Positions 17,965 through 26,199 of a stretch of DNA of 64,000 nt are shown one piece after another. Under the pieces are notes generated by a model that worked only from the letters and a program-made list of their open reading frames with translations, had not been told where the DNA came from and did no database searches. The stretch comes from Sinohyriopsis cumingii (taxonomy: Eukaryota; Mollusca; Bivalvia; Unionida; Unionidae): contig CM068825.1 of assembly GCA_028554795.2 (NCBI GenBank), positions 159,445,553 to 159,509,552 on the forward strand, written 5' to 3'. Made by a program: the position numbers and the translations under genes. Each line of letters starts with the position of its first letter. Within the stretch, counting starts at the first letter, position 1.

Positions 17965-18780
17965 TATTTTTATTTGTTCTGAAATATTTTTATTTATTCT
18001 GAAACATTTTTATTTATTCTGAAATATTTTATTTCTTGCAAAAACTGATCGATTTTGTTAATTTTGAGTACCCATTTACTAGTCAAAATTAACAAACTGA
18101 TTGATTTGCACGATTTTGAGTACTAAACTACCATACCAATTTAAGATATTTCTGATAAAACAAAATATTTCTGATAAAATAAAAAAATATTTCAGAATAA
18201 TAATAAAATATTTCTGACAAAATAAAAAAATATTTCAGAATAATAATAAAATATTTTTTGTAGTATTTTTTGCAAAACTGATCGATTTGCATGATTTTGA
18301 GTACCTAAATACCCATCAGAATTAACAAGCTGATCAATTTGCATGATTTTGAGTACACATTTACTAGTCAAAATTAACAAACTGATTGATTTGTATGATT
18401 TTGAGTACCAATCACCATATCAATTTAAGATATTTCTGATAAAATAAAAAAATATTTCAGAATAATAATAAAATATTTCTGCTAAAAAATAATAATAAAA
18501 TATTTCAGATCATAATAACTATTTCAGATTACTTGCAAAACTGATTGATATGCATGATTTTGAGTACCTAAATACCCATCAAAATTAACAAACTGATCGA
18601 TTTGCATGATTTTGAGTACCAGTCATCATATCAATTTTTGAATAAATACAATATTTCTGATAAAATAAAATATTTCTGAATAAATACAATATTTCTGATA
18701 AAATAAATATTTCAGAATAAATATAATATTTCTGAAAAATCTACGATAAAGATCTACGATCAGAAATCTATGTTTTCACA
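17965..18780. repeat. AT-rich repeat block between convergent gene groups
   Basis: Two motifs alternate: AAACTGATCGATTTGCATGA followed by TTTTGAGTAC (about seven copies between 18040 and 18620), and clusters of AATATTTCTGATAAAAT or its near complement AATATTTCAGAATAAT. The second motif makes the region rich in potential foldbacks. No frame is coding. Position between convergent gene blocks would suit a terminator region or replication/segregation element; this is inference. Confidence 0.65.
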
Positions 18781-18956
18781 TATAGATTGACAATCAATTC
18801 CTCCCCACGCAGGTCAATTAATCGTCCTATGTGGTCTGTTAGTTTGAAATTTGTTTGTCACAAATACTGATTATGTGTACGTAGTTAAACAGGATTGGTT
18901 GGTACTTGCACGATCAAATCCCCAGGGCGAACTTGTAGTGTGAACGTGTATAAAAT

Positions 18957-20203
18957 TTATCCTTGTTGAGTCTGACTTGATCTTCGGAGATCTATTTGAT
19001 AGCTACCATCGATCACATCACAAACTAGATTAACCGCGACCGTTGAAGTTATATTAACGATTCCCGGAGATACGGGTCTACCGCCGCCGTGTGGATCATT
19101 ATTATATCTAAGAACAGTTGCTGGTGGTGCTATTTTTTCTCCATGCATCAAGTATTTTAGGAAAGTTTTTCGCGACAAGATTATTGAGTGATCTTATCAA
19201 TTCGCCGGTTTCAAATCCTCGTAGTGTAAAATTTAATAAATCTGCTTCAGTTATTTTATAATGATCAATATATGCTTGCTTGATACTATTTTTTTTCTCC
19301 TGTAACTATATAATTATTAGCATTCATTACTTCAGTAATAGTCTGATTAAAATATTTAAGTTCTAAAACAATTTGATTTAAATGTTGTATCGTTGCAATG
19401 ATCTGATGCTTTATATTGATACTGGGATACTCCAGGATATAGTTTTTAAATAAACGTGCTAATGTCGTTAATGTAGTTGTGTATTCAGTTTTAATTTCGT
19501 TAGCCTTTGATCTGAAATCTCTTTCATAAACAATATTAGTTGAAGGTTTTATATCAATATCAATGATAGAAAACGGTACCTTAGGATATAATTTACCATC
19601 ATGAATAATACGAGTATTCCGAGTATCCCTACCAGTCCATGGATAAAAATTTCGGTATTCTGGAGTTGTTATAAACTTGGCTTCGTCCGTGAGAAATTCA
19701 ATTAATTTTGGTTCTGGTGGTCCTTCATGCCCTTGCGGAATTTCAGGCCAACCTAGTACGGATTTTATCGTGGACTGATAAATATCAACGACATAATCAG
19801 GAGAGTTTATTTCGATTGTAGAAGATTACGTCGGTTCATGAACGTTAATCGATATTTTTGATTCCTTTCCTGTTATTGATTTTATTCTACGTTAAAATTC
19901 CTCATTGATCTCTTCAATCTCATAACTGCCAGTTGGTATTCCAACAACGACCCAGTCAGGTGTTCCATCGGGTCTGTTTTTATTAGCAAATACAAGCGAA
20001 TTATTTGTTTGTGTACCATTAAATGATTTCGATCTGATATTTGGCCAACTATGGTATACTCGTAATTGCGCTAGTGCAATTTCATTCGCGTGAATTGCAG
20101 TTGGAAAATTGATGCTAAATTCAGGATTAATCGAGCTTACCGAGATCGTCGTAGTCTTGTGCGGGGTTGTGTTTGTCACGATCTGCTGGAGTAATTCCGT
20201 CAT
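18957..20203 (-). pseudogene. Polinton minor capsid (penton-like) protein, nonsense and frameshifts
   Basis: Start ATG 20203 (MTELLQQIVTNTT). The N-terminal block NFPTAIHANEIALAQLRVYH and then VVVGIPTGSYEIEEI is the pattern I associate with the penton-like protein of this Polinton lineage. The frame meets TAA at 19892-19894 and again at 19826-19828, continues through about 19295, changes frame at an A8 run, and changes again near 19150 before ending at 18957 (TSTVAVNLVCDVIDGSYQID). The start overlaps the end of the two-TM gene by 77 bp, an overlap that may be real or due to another indel. Total about 415 codons. Confidence 0.6.
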
Positions 20204-20666
20204 TATTAATACTCGTACCTTTAACAGCACTGTTATATATTTTAATCATTTCTGAAAACTCAAAATCAGATATAATTCCATCACTGAGACTCGCTGATAA
20301 CAACGAAGAGTACTTCGAGTATGCGACCGTCGCTGTATGTAATTTTATCATGTAATCGGATAATTTTTCATTCGTGCAAGTACATACTTTTTTTGCAATG
20401 ATATTGAACACACCTGCAATCGTTGTTGCAGCTGAAATACAAATGGTTACAACTACTGGTGCCATCATTGTTATTGTTGATAATATGACACCGGTTCCAG
20501 CAACAAGTTCGGATACTGAATAAACGATTACATCGACGATAAGTAGTCGTCGTCGATATTTTTTTACTTTTACCGTGTATTGTTCGACTCGATCTTTCAA
20601 CGCTGCCTCCCATTCACGCGCTTGATTATACCTGTATTGAGATGCATCGTCGATTGAGGTACTCAT
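20127..20666 (-). CDS. Two-transmembrane helical protein
   Basis: Intact 179-residue frame from ATG 20666 (context aaatataATG). An N-terminal helical basic region (YTVKVKKYRRRLLIVDVIVY) leads to two hydrophobic segments, VSELVAGTGVILSTITMMAP and VVVTICISAATTIAGVFNII, separated by a minimal turn, then a C-terminal helical domain ending DGIISDFEFSEMIKIYNSA. Small proteins of this plan occur in other invertebrate Polintons in my recollection, but the function is not known. It lies between the fibre-like and penton-like genes in the minus-strand virion block, so a membrane-active virion or exit protein is plausible. Confidence 0.6.
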   Translation of the reverse strand: MSTSIDDASQYRYNQAREWEAALKDRVEQYTVKVKKYRRRLLIVDVIVYSVSELVAGTGVILSTITMMAPVVVTICISAATTIAGVFNIIAKKVCTCTNEKLSDYMIKLHTATVAYSKYSSLLSASLSDGIISDFEFSEMIKIYNSAVKGTSINNDGITPADRDKHNPAQDYDDLGKLD

Positions 20667-20767
20667 TATATTTTATGCAGTAACCAAATGAGGTGTTTCA
20701 GCTACAAATTCCAAGCATCACCAGTAAGATGTTGCGGTTAATTTCCTATCAGCTGCTTCCAGAATAA

Positions 20768-21694
20768 CTATTTCTTGGTTCCGCTATTTAACATAACAGG
20801 TACAACCCCGGAAAACTTATCAGTTGAATGGCGCCATGGATACGTTGTAAATATTTCAAATTTTGCAGCACTGAACACAGATAACCTGTACACGCCAGTG
20901 ACTGTTGCGGTATATTTGATAGTTTTATTTTGCTGTGACCATGTTGCGAATCCAGATGATACAGTGTATACCATGTTGGTAATATGCCCGGGAGTTATTC
21001 CGGCTGGAATTTTAACCAAATTGGTTGTATTAACGATCTCAGGAATCCACGCTACGATGTCTTGCTGTGTTCGTTTGATCGTGTCTAGGTTAGTTTTGAT
21101 ATCAACGAGTTTTACGTCAACGACCAACGGATTACCAAAAAATTCCTCTGTGGTTTCATTAATTTTTCTAAAATTTCTGCGAAGATTTGTAAACGCGTTT
21201 ACATGAACGTCATACTCGGACCGCAACGTGGATAATTTACCATCTACGGTGTTGTAGTTGACGTCGACGTATTTTTTTGTTGCAGCGTCTTCGTTGGATG
21301 TTGGATCTCTCAAAACTACTATCTTATTCCCGTTCATGCTGAGTTCACCCGTCATTGTGTCACCGGTATTTTTCACGCGATTAGCAACACTTGCTGTAAT
21401 TTGATCTCTGATGGTTGTAAACGATATACTTGAATCCCTGATTTTGCCGCTGTCAGTAAACACAGGGATATTATCCGTGACCGCGCCGAGTACTCGTCGA
21501 ACTATATCATTCCATTTGATATTGCTGGTTTTTAGTTTACTATATCGATCCTGAAAAATAACAACCTCATCTGGGTCGACTCCATCAAGATTCATGATAT
21601 CAGCGAGTTCATCTTTAGTCGCGTACTTTGACAGATCAATGTCATCGGATTTTTTCTTAACGCGTGAAGATCTTCTTTCGTAAATATCAACCAT
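20768..21694 (-). CDS. Tail-fibre-like (receptor-binding candidate) protein
   Basis: Intact 308-residue frame from ATG 21694 (context aaatataATGG). Residues ~105-140 read KNTGDTMTGELSMNGNKI followed by DPTSNEDAATKKYVD, the repeat typical of phage tail fibres and short-tail collar proteins, where it forms a trimeric beta structure. A helical/coiled region follows (~145-215), and the C-terminal ~90 residues are beta-like (ATWSQQNKTIKYTATVTGVY), reminiscent of a C1q/TNF-type or fibre-knob sandwich. It lies directly beside protease and capsid genes and is undamaged. A vertex fibre is the natural inference; no receptor can be named. Confidence 0.7.
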   Translation of the reverse strand: MVDIYERRSSRVKKKSDDIDLSKYATKDELADIMNLDGVDPDEVVIFQDRYSKLKTSNIKWNDIVRRVLGAVTDNIPVFTDSGKIRDSSISFTTIRDQITASVANRVKNTGDTMTGELSMNGNKIVVLRDPTSNEDAATKKYVDVNYNTVDGKLSTLRSEYDVHVNAFTNLRRNFRKINETTEEFFGNPLVVDVKLVDIKTNLDTIKRTQQDIVAWIPEIVNTTNLVKIPAGITPGHITNMVYTVSSGFATWSQQNKTIKYTATVTGVYRLSVFSAAKFEIFTTYPWRHSTDKFSGVVPVMLNSGTKK

Positions 21695-21707
21695 TATATT
21701 TTAAGAT

Positions 21708-22199
21708 CTAAGATCTGTTTAAAACGAATCGGTTGCTTGTATAATCATGCACGACTTTATGTGGCGGTTTGGATGATTTTGATATAGCGTTAAGTACATT
21801 AATTACCTCACGACCGCATATTGGCGGATCTGTCATTGTTTGTGTGGGTAGCGTTGAATACCAAACGTGCGCGTGAAGTGGTGCAGCATACTTGATAAAT
21901 TCAACAGGTGGAGCTAACCCGTATGAATCAAAATAAACGATTCCACGTGGATCAACCGCGTATGATACCCAATGAGTACCGGGTCCTGAATTTGAGTCAA
22001 GATTAATAATACCTGTTTCAACACCGTTTGGTTGTTTCGGTAATTGATCTCGCATAAAAACACCTCTGAAGTTTTTTATTTTTAGCTGTTTAACAACATC
22101 AAGTAAATCAAAATTTGATGCTGGAGCATCTAACGAAGTGATCCTGGAAGCCTCAGACCTCTTCCCCAACGAGATCCCGGTAATCTTAGGCAGCGTCTC
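21708..22199 (-). pseudogene. Adenain-like cysteine protease, start lost by frameshift
   Basis: Catalytic pattern in order: His in PGTHWVSYAV, Asp in IVYFDSYGLAPP, nucleophile Cys in DPPICGREVINVL. Upstream is the conserved KIKNFRGVFMRDQLP block. There is no ATG at a suitable place: the frame is open upstream to the A7 run near 22200-22206, where the pX-like frame diverges. In related elements I recall the pX-like segment and the protease as one polypeptide, so the two were probably one gene split by a single-base slip. The role is maturation cleavage of virion proteins. It is preceded by pX and followed (14 bp) by the fibre gene. Confidence 0.78.
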
Positions 22200-22581
22200 T
22201 TTTTTTGTATCCCTTTCCTGTTGCTTTCTTTAGAGCCATTCCAGCAGCTGTTCCAACAGCACCTAATGCGGCTGCTTTTGCTACGGCTGGAGCGGCAGTA
22301 GTTATTAACGCTGGAATAGCCGCGAGAAGTGGAAACATACCACCGGTTTTAATTGAGTCCTTAATCGCACCCGCAGAGAGATTAAGTTTGACGCCTGTTT
22401 TTGATTGTTTAGCGTCGTTGAAATGTTTAAGTTGACGTTCTAATAATGATAGTTTATTCTGACCACCCGTGATCTGATCTCGCTTTAGTGATATTTTCAT
22501 TCCGCAGTTCTTTGCTGAATTTGATTGAAGGTTTTTAATCTGACCAGGAGTCAGACTGATACTAATGTGATAATATGGCAT
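22186..22581 (-). CDS. pX-like virion protein with hydrophobic segment
   Basis: Start ATG 22581 (MPYYHISISLTPGQIKNLQ, context cataaaATG). The N-terminal half shows the 'LTPGQIKNLQ ... LKRDQITGGQ ... LSAGAIKDSI' pattern of repeated helix-strand units seen in Polinton pX-like proteins. Then comes TGGMFPLLAAIPALITTAAP and an Ala/Gly-rich hydrophobic region, and a basic end GKGYKKRD. In adenoviruses pX is a DNA-condensing core peptide and pVI is membrane-lytic; the hydrophobic stretch here resembles the latter. The frame ends just past an A7 run and the protease follows in another frame, so its C-terminus may be artificial. Confidence 0.65.
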   Translation of the reverse strand: MPYYHISISLTPGQIKNLQSNSAKNCGMKISLKRDQITGGQNKLSLLERQLKHFNDAKQSKTGVKLNLSAGAIKDSIKTGGMFPLLAAIPALITTAAPAVAKAAALGAVGTAAGMALKKATGKGYKKRDAA

Positions 22582-22616
22582 TTTATGATAAATACTTGCC
22601 ACGCTCCAAATAATGA

Positions 22617-23994
22617 TTAAAGATTTTCCACTGGTGCATCAACGACTCTCATTCGACCACTGCCACCTTCAAGTAACATGGCTTTATCGCTGAGTATAAC
22701 CGCGATTGCTCTATAATCAACACCACCTGTATTTAACGTTGCTTTAAGATGTATATCAACGACAGATTGTTTTGATAGATCAAGATGCTCCAGTGAAAAA
22801 TAATAAATCGGATACAAAGTTCTGAAATCATATTGTGATATTTGCAACCCAGTATCTACATTTTCATCACGTCCCATGAATGACATTAAACGATGATATA
22901 CACGTCCTATACTATTTTTTTCATAATTTAGTTGCATATTCTCTGTTGGTTCTTGTTGTCCGTTTATCCGTAAAGAAATATTTGTAATACCTAGTTTATC
23001 AAATATCATATGAGTACATTTTTGATTACCTAAACGATCGATGGTCTGAAACGCAATAAAAAATATGCCGTGGTGCAGAAACACCTTGTTGTGATGCTAT
23101 ATGCGATGTAAACTGACCGTTAACGTCAGCTTGCATACTATCTGTGTTTGTTGTTAACCATGACAACAAGGATTTACCACCAGTGTCCATGAAAGAAATC
23201 AACTTTTGTTCTTCTGCGATCGTTGGAATCATTACCGGCATCCACAGTGAAAGTTTCGATAATACTACTTTACCAGCATCACCAGCAGGTCTCCACAGAG
23301 CATCGCTATCATTAACCTTTCTTACAAGAACAACCGTGTGTCTAGCTCCAAAAATAACCTTTCTAACATTTCTACAAAATCCAAAAATATGCGATAGTGG
23401 AATTGTCCATGAAAAACTTCTATTGGCTCCTAGCAACATATTTCTACGTATTGTAAATCCCAAGCTGAAATTTTCATTAAGGCCATGAACCACTGGCCAC
23501 ACAGCAGCATCAGCGGTATCGTCAGCATTTCTTGGTCGTCTTATATTATACTGATCGCTTTCAGGGTGATTAGAATTATCTTTTGCAAACATCATTGTGG
23601 GACCTGCTGATTTGTATAATCCTCAGAATATCTTGCTAATCCTATTATTGTTGTAGCAACGTCGACATTATTCTGAATTGATTCAATATTTTTTTCCATC
23701 GATCATATATGTGGCGCTATCAAATAATGCCATGATCCCGTTGTTGACAAAACCAACTTTTACTGCATCTCCGTAATTAGTATTATCCGTTTTTACAATT
23801 GTACCTTCTACCTCAAGAAAAGCCTCAGCGGGTAAAAAGTATCTACTTGTGTCATGAACTTGTAGTTCAATTCTTCCTCCACGTTGATCTGGTGTTCGTG
23901 CGTCATAAGAATAAAACTGATAATCACGTACCGATTAATCTTTAAGGACAGGTGCTTCCATATCAAATGCTTCGTCGGATACGCGCTTGAACAT
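22617..23994 (-). pseudogene. Polinton major capsid protein, nonsense and frameshifts
   Basis: Start ATG 23994 (MFKRVSDEAFDMEAP, context aataaaATG). Recognisable capsid blocks include RYFLPAEAFLEVEGTIVKTD and VGFVNNGIMALFDSATYMI (N-terminal jelly roll), SFSWTIPLSHIFGFCRNVRK (middle frame, 23595-23026) and FRTLYPIYYFSLEHLDLSKQ with VVDIHLKATLNTGG (C-terminal frame ending at 22617). Damage: TAA at 23935-23937 after codon 19, shifts near 23690 (A7 run) and 23600-23610, and another near 23060 (T6 run). About 459 codons, a normal size. It is of a different subfamily from the capsid remnant at 1650-2429. Confidence 0.75.
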
Positions 23995-24026
23995 TTTATT
24001 ATAATTATTTCCGTTTAACACGTTGA

Positions 24027-24485
24027 TTACCGCGTTCGGGAAGTTCCACTTCGAGAAGTTCCACTTTCTGATATAAAACTTGAAATATTGCTACTTGGTT
24101 CACCGGGTCTTTGATCTACTAACGCTGCCAGTTTTCGATTTACAGCTTGATTTATTATTTTACTTACGTCTGCGGGCATAATTTCAGTACTTGGTAATTT
24201 TACTGGTTGTGATCTTCGTCGCATTAATCGTGCTAGTCTATCTTTGATAGCCGAGAACGCCTTACTAGCAACATTGACAATTGCACCAGGAGATTTTTCA
24301 CGAACAATATCAATAGCTTTCATCGATAATTGTTTTGCAACAGGTGCTACTTTTGAAGCTATTCTTGTGAATAATCCCCGTACTACATCACCAAGTCCAT
24401 CTCCGTAAATAGCTCTGTAGATTGGTAATCGTGAGTTTACCGCTCTGACCTGTACGGATATACGATGATTATTGTGTAATATCAT
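24027..24485 (-). CDS. Basic virion core protein
   Basis: Intact 152-residue frame from ATG 24485. The N-terminal part includes PIYRAIYGDGLGDVVRGLFT, comparable with 'YRG..GHGLGD' of the core protein in the first element, followed by amphipathic helices and a basic patch RLMRRRSQPVK. The Ser-rich end carries a repeated SGTSR. This fits the Polinton virion core/pVI-like protein. It lies immediately upstream of the major capsid gene, the same order as at 1318-1767 where the core gene precedes capsid sequence. Confidence 0.6.
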   Translation of the reverse strand: MILHNNHRISVQVRAVNSRLPIYRAIYGDGLGDVVRGLFTRIASKVAPVAKQLSMKAIDIVREKSPGAIVNVASKAFSAIKDRLARLMRRRSQPVKLPSTEIMPADVSKIINQAVNRKLAALVDQRPGEPSSNISSFISESGTSRSGTSRTR

Positions 24486-24513
24486 CTTATTTTATTTACC
24501 ATTTATCTAACAA

Positions 24514-25659
24514 CTATTCACTGTAATCATCAGCAAGTTCATCGATAAGTTCTCGGTAAACGCCGATATCCATGATACCACCTTGAAATAATCGCCGACA
24601 AATATCAGCTGCTTCATTAATTATTTCTGGTGAATTATTTCCGGCACGTTTTCCTCCTATGAGAACTTCTAACCGTGACACATCATTGAGGATATTATCA
24701 GGACAAACAAAATTATTTCCCAGACCGCTCCCCGTTGCTCCTTCTTCTGTTGTTTTCTTAAATAGTCTTAAGGGTGATCCTTCTTCTTCTGTTTTTTTAA
24801 GTAGCTTAGCACTTTTTTTAAGTTTCGACCTAAACCTTTCCCCCGGTGAAGAAGATTGTTGTTGTTCTATTTGTTGCAGAGGTGGAGGAAGTTGATATGA
24901 CGGTTCCTGCTGGGAGAGTTGTTGTTTTTCTTGTTGTTTTATTTTCTCTTTATAAAGTCTTTTTACTTCTTCATTAATACTTTTGTATTCTGGACCTCTA
25001 GCTTGTCTTTTGTTTCTATATATGCGATATATCCATTTAATAAGATTATCATCATTTACTTTTTCATGACGGGGTTCTAAAATATTAAATTTATTAAATA
25101 TACAAAATAATATTGCTTCGGGTAATTTTTCTATTATAGTATTTCTAATACCTTCGACAAACACTTTCCTAAATTTTGCAATCAATTCTACGTTTATTTC
25201 TACTAGTTCGGGTTCCGGTGCAAGTTCTTTTCTCACGTCGGCGACATCAGTACGAAGTTTTCCAATATCTTCAAGTATTTCTTCACCAACGGGTGGAGGC
25301 TGAGCCGCAGCTATATCAGTTGGAAGATCTCGTAAAATCTTTTTTGTTTGTTTGATTCTTTTTGCTATTTTTTCAGTCTGCGCTGCAGTTTGTTCTAATA
25401 CCGGAAAAATACCCTTTTTCCTCTTCTCATCTTCCTCCGGAATATCTCCCCATATAGTTTTTTCAACAACCGCTGAAGCTTTCTCAGTAGCTGCAGTGAC
25501 GGGTTTAAACCGTTTTTTAGTGTCTTCTTCGTACTCAACTTGTGATTGTTACTGCGCTTGCAAGTTTTTTCTAAATGAGTCTCTGACAGGAAGAAATTTT
25601 TTGATTGCTTCTAATCGTTCTCGAGCTATCCTTGCAGTATGAGATTCCGGATGTACCAT
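24514..25659 (-). pseudogene. Coiled-coil protein with in-frame TAA
   Basis: Start ATG 25659 (MVHPESHTARIARERLEA, context aaaataATGG). The frame meets TAA at 25549-25551 in a glutamine-rich stretch (LQAQ, stop, QSQVEYEE) and is then open to 24514, 382 codons in all. It is helical and charged, with a Gln/Pro-rich linker (QQEPSYQLPPPLQQIEQQQS) near codon 260 and a paired motif KKTEEEGSPLRLF / KKTTEEGATGSG. I do not recognise it; in size and position (end of the virion block, next to the TIR) it could be a minor virion or scaffold protein. The stop is the only visible break. Confidence 0.5.
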
Positions 25660-25685
25660 TATTTTAATAACATAATGATTTAATT

Positions 25686-26194
25686 ATAGCAGCAGAGAGG
25701 ATGTAAATTTAATTAAACAGATATCATTAATATAATGCACAAGTGTGCGTGGCTGATTCAAGGAACAACAGATAAATGTGATAAAAGGTGCCATGGAGAA
25801 TATTGCAGGAGACATAATTATATTTCATCAAAAAATCCTCATGCTGGTTCACGGCATTGTGTTGGATGTAACAACGGCGTTAGAGGATTATATCAGATTT
25901 GTGCAAAATTTGGTGGAGATCGATATAGAAGTTTAATGATATATTATAAAAATAGAAAAAAAATAAACCCAAAAATAGAAAAACCACCAACAGAGATAGA
26001 GTATTATTTGAGATTCAAAGATTCCCAGGATTACTCTGAACAATAGCAGCAGAGAGGGTGACGACCGCATCCCTTGTTTGTTTGGGTCAAACAATGATGC
26101 GGTAATGGTAGTTACCTCTATGAAAGGTCACTATTTTTTTTGTCTAAAAAACGTACGTGACGGATCAAGTGGTCTGTTCACCCTCTCTGCTGCT
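25686..26194 (-). repeat. Right terminal inverted repeat
   Basis: 509 bp, inverted match of 9123-9634. End motif copies are at 25688, 26045 and, in reverse, 26182-26194. Differences from the left copy include the A-run in the outer segment and substitutions in the zinc-finger gene. Confidence 0.9.
25735..26046 (+). CDS. TIR-borne zinc-finger-like protein, right copy
   Basis: 103-residue frame, nearly identical to 9274-9585 but with the second CxxC damaged: ICAKFGGDRY here against ICANCGGDRY in the left copy, so one putative zinc ligand is lost. Two other substitutions are Ser for Leu after HNYI and Ile for Lys in the tail. The frame remains open. TIR copies should be identical at insertion, so these changes arose afterwards. 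Confidence 0.7.
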   Translation: MHKCAWLIQGTTDKCDKRCHGEYCRRHNYISSKNPHAGSRHCVGCNNGVRGLYQICAKFGGDRYRSLMIYYKNRKKINPKIEKPPTEIEYYLRFKDSQDYSEQ

Positions 26195-26199
26195 CTCGT

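Larger units (their letters stand above)
9123..26194. mobile_element. Complete Polinton/Maverick element, 17,072 bp
   Basis: Bounded by inverted repeats of about 510 bp whose outermost bases read AGCAGCAGAGAGGGTGAACA on both ends, and flanked by the direct repeat CTCGT (9118-9122 and 26195-26199; Polintons normally give 6 bp). The interior holds the hallmark set: integrase, type-B DNA polymerase, packaging ATPase, adenain-like protease, and major and minor capsid proteins. Left-half genes lie on both strands; every gene recognised from 18957 to 25659 is on minus. It differs in gene content and start-codon context from the element at 1-6360. Numerous frameshifts and nonsense codons suggest an inactive copy. 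Confidence 0.93.

Noticed and set aside
24659..25642. Plus-strand frames of 78 and 96 codons
   Set aside because: Antisense shadows of the coiled-coil gene on minus.
9123..26194. A ciliate-like genetic code for the whole element
   Set aside because: Ordinary CAA/CAG codons are plentiful and frameshifts are also present, so nonsense mutation or consensus error is simpler; kept only as an observation about stop-codon bias.
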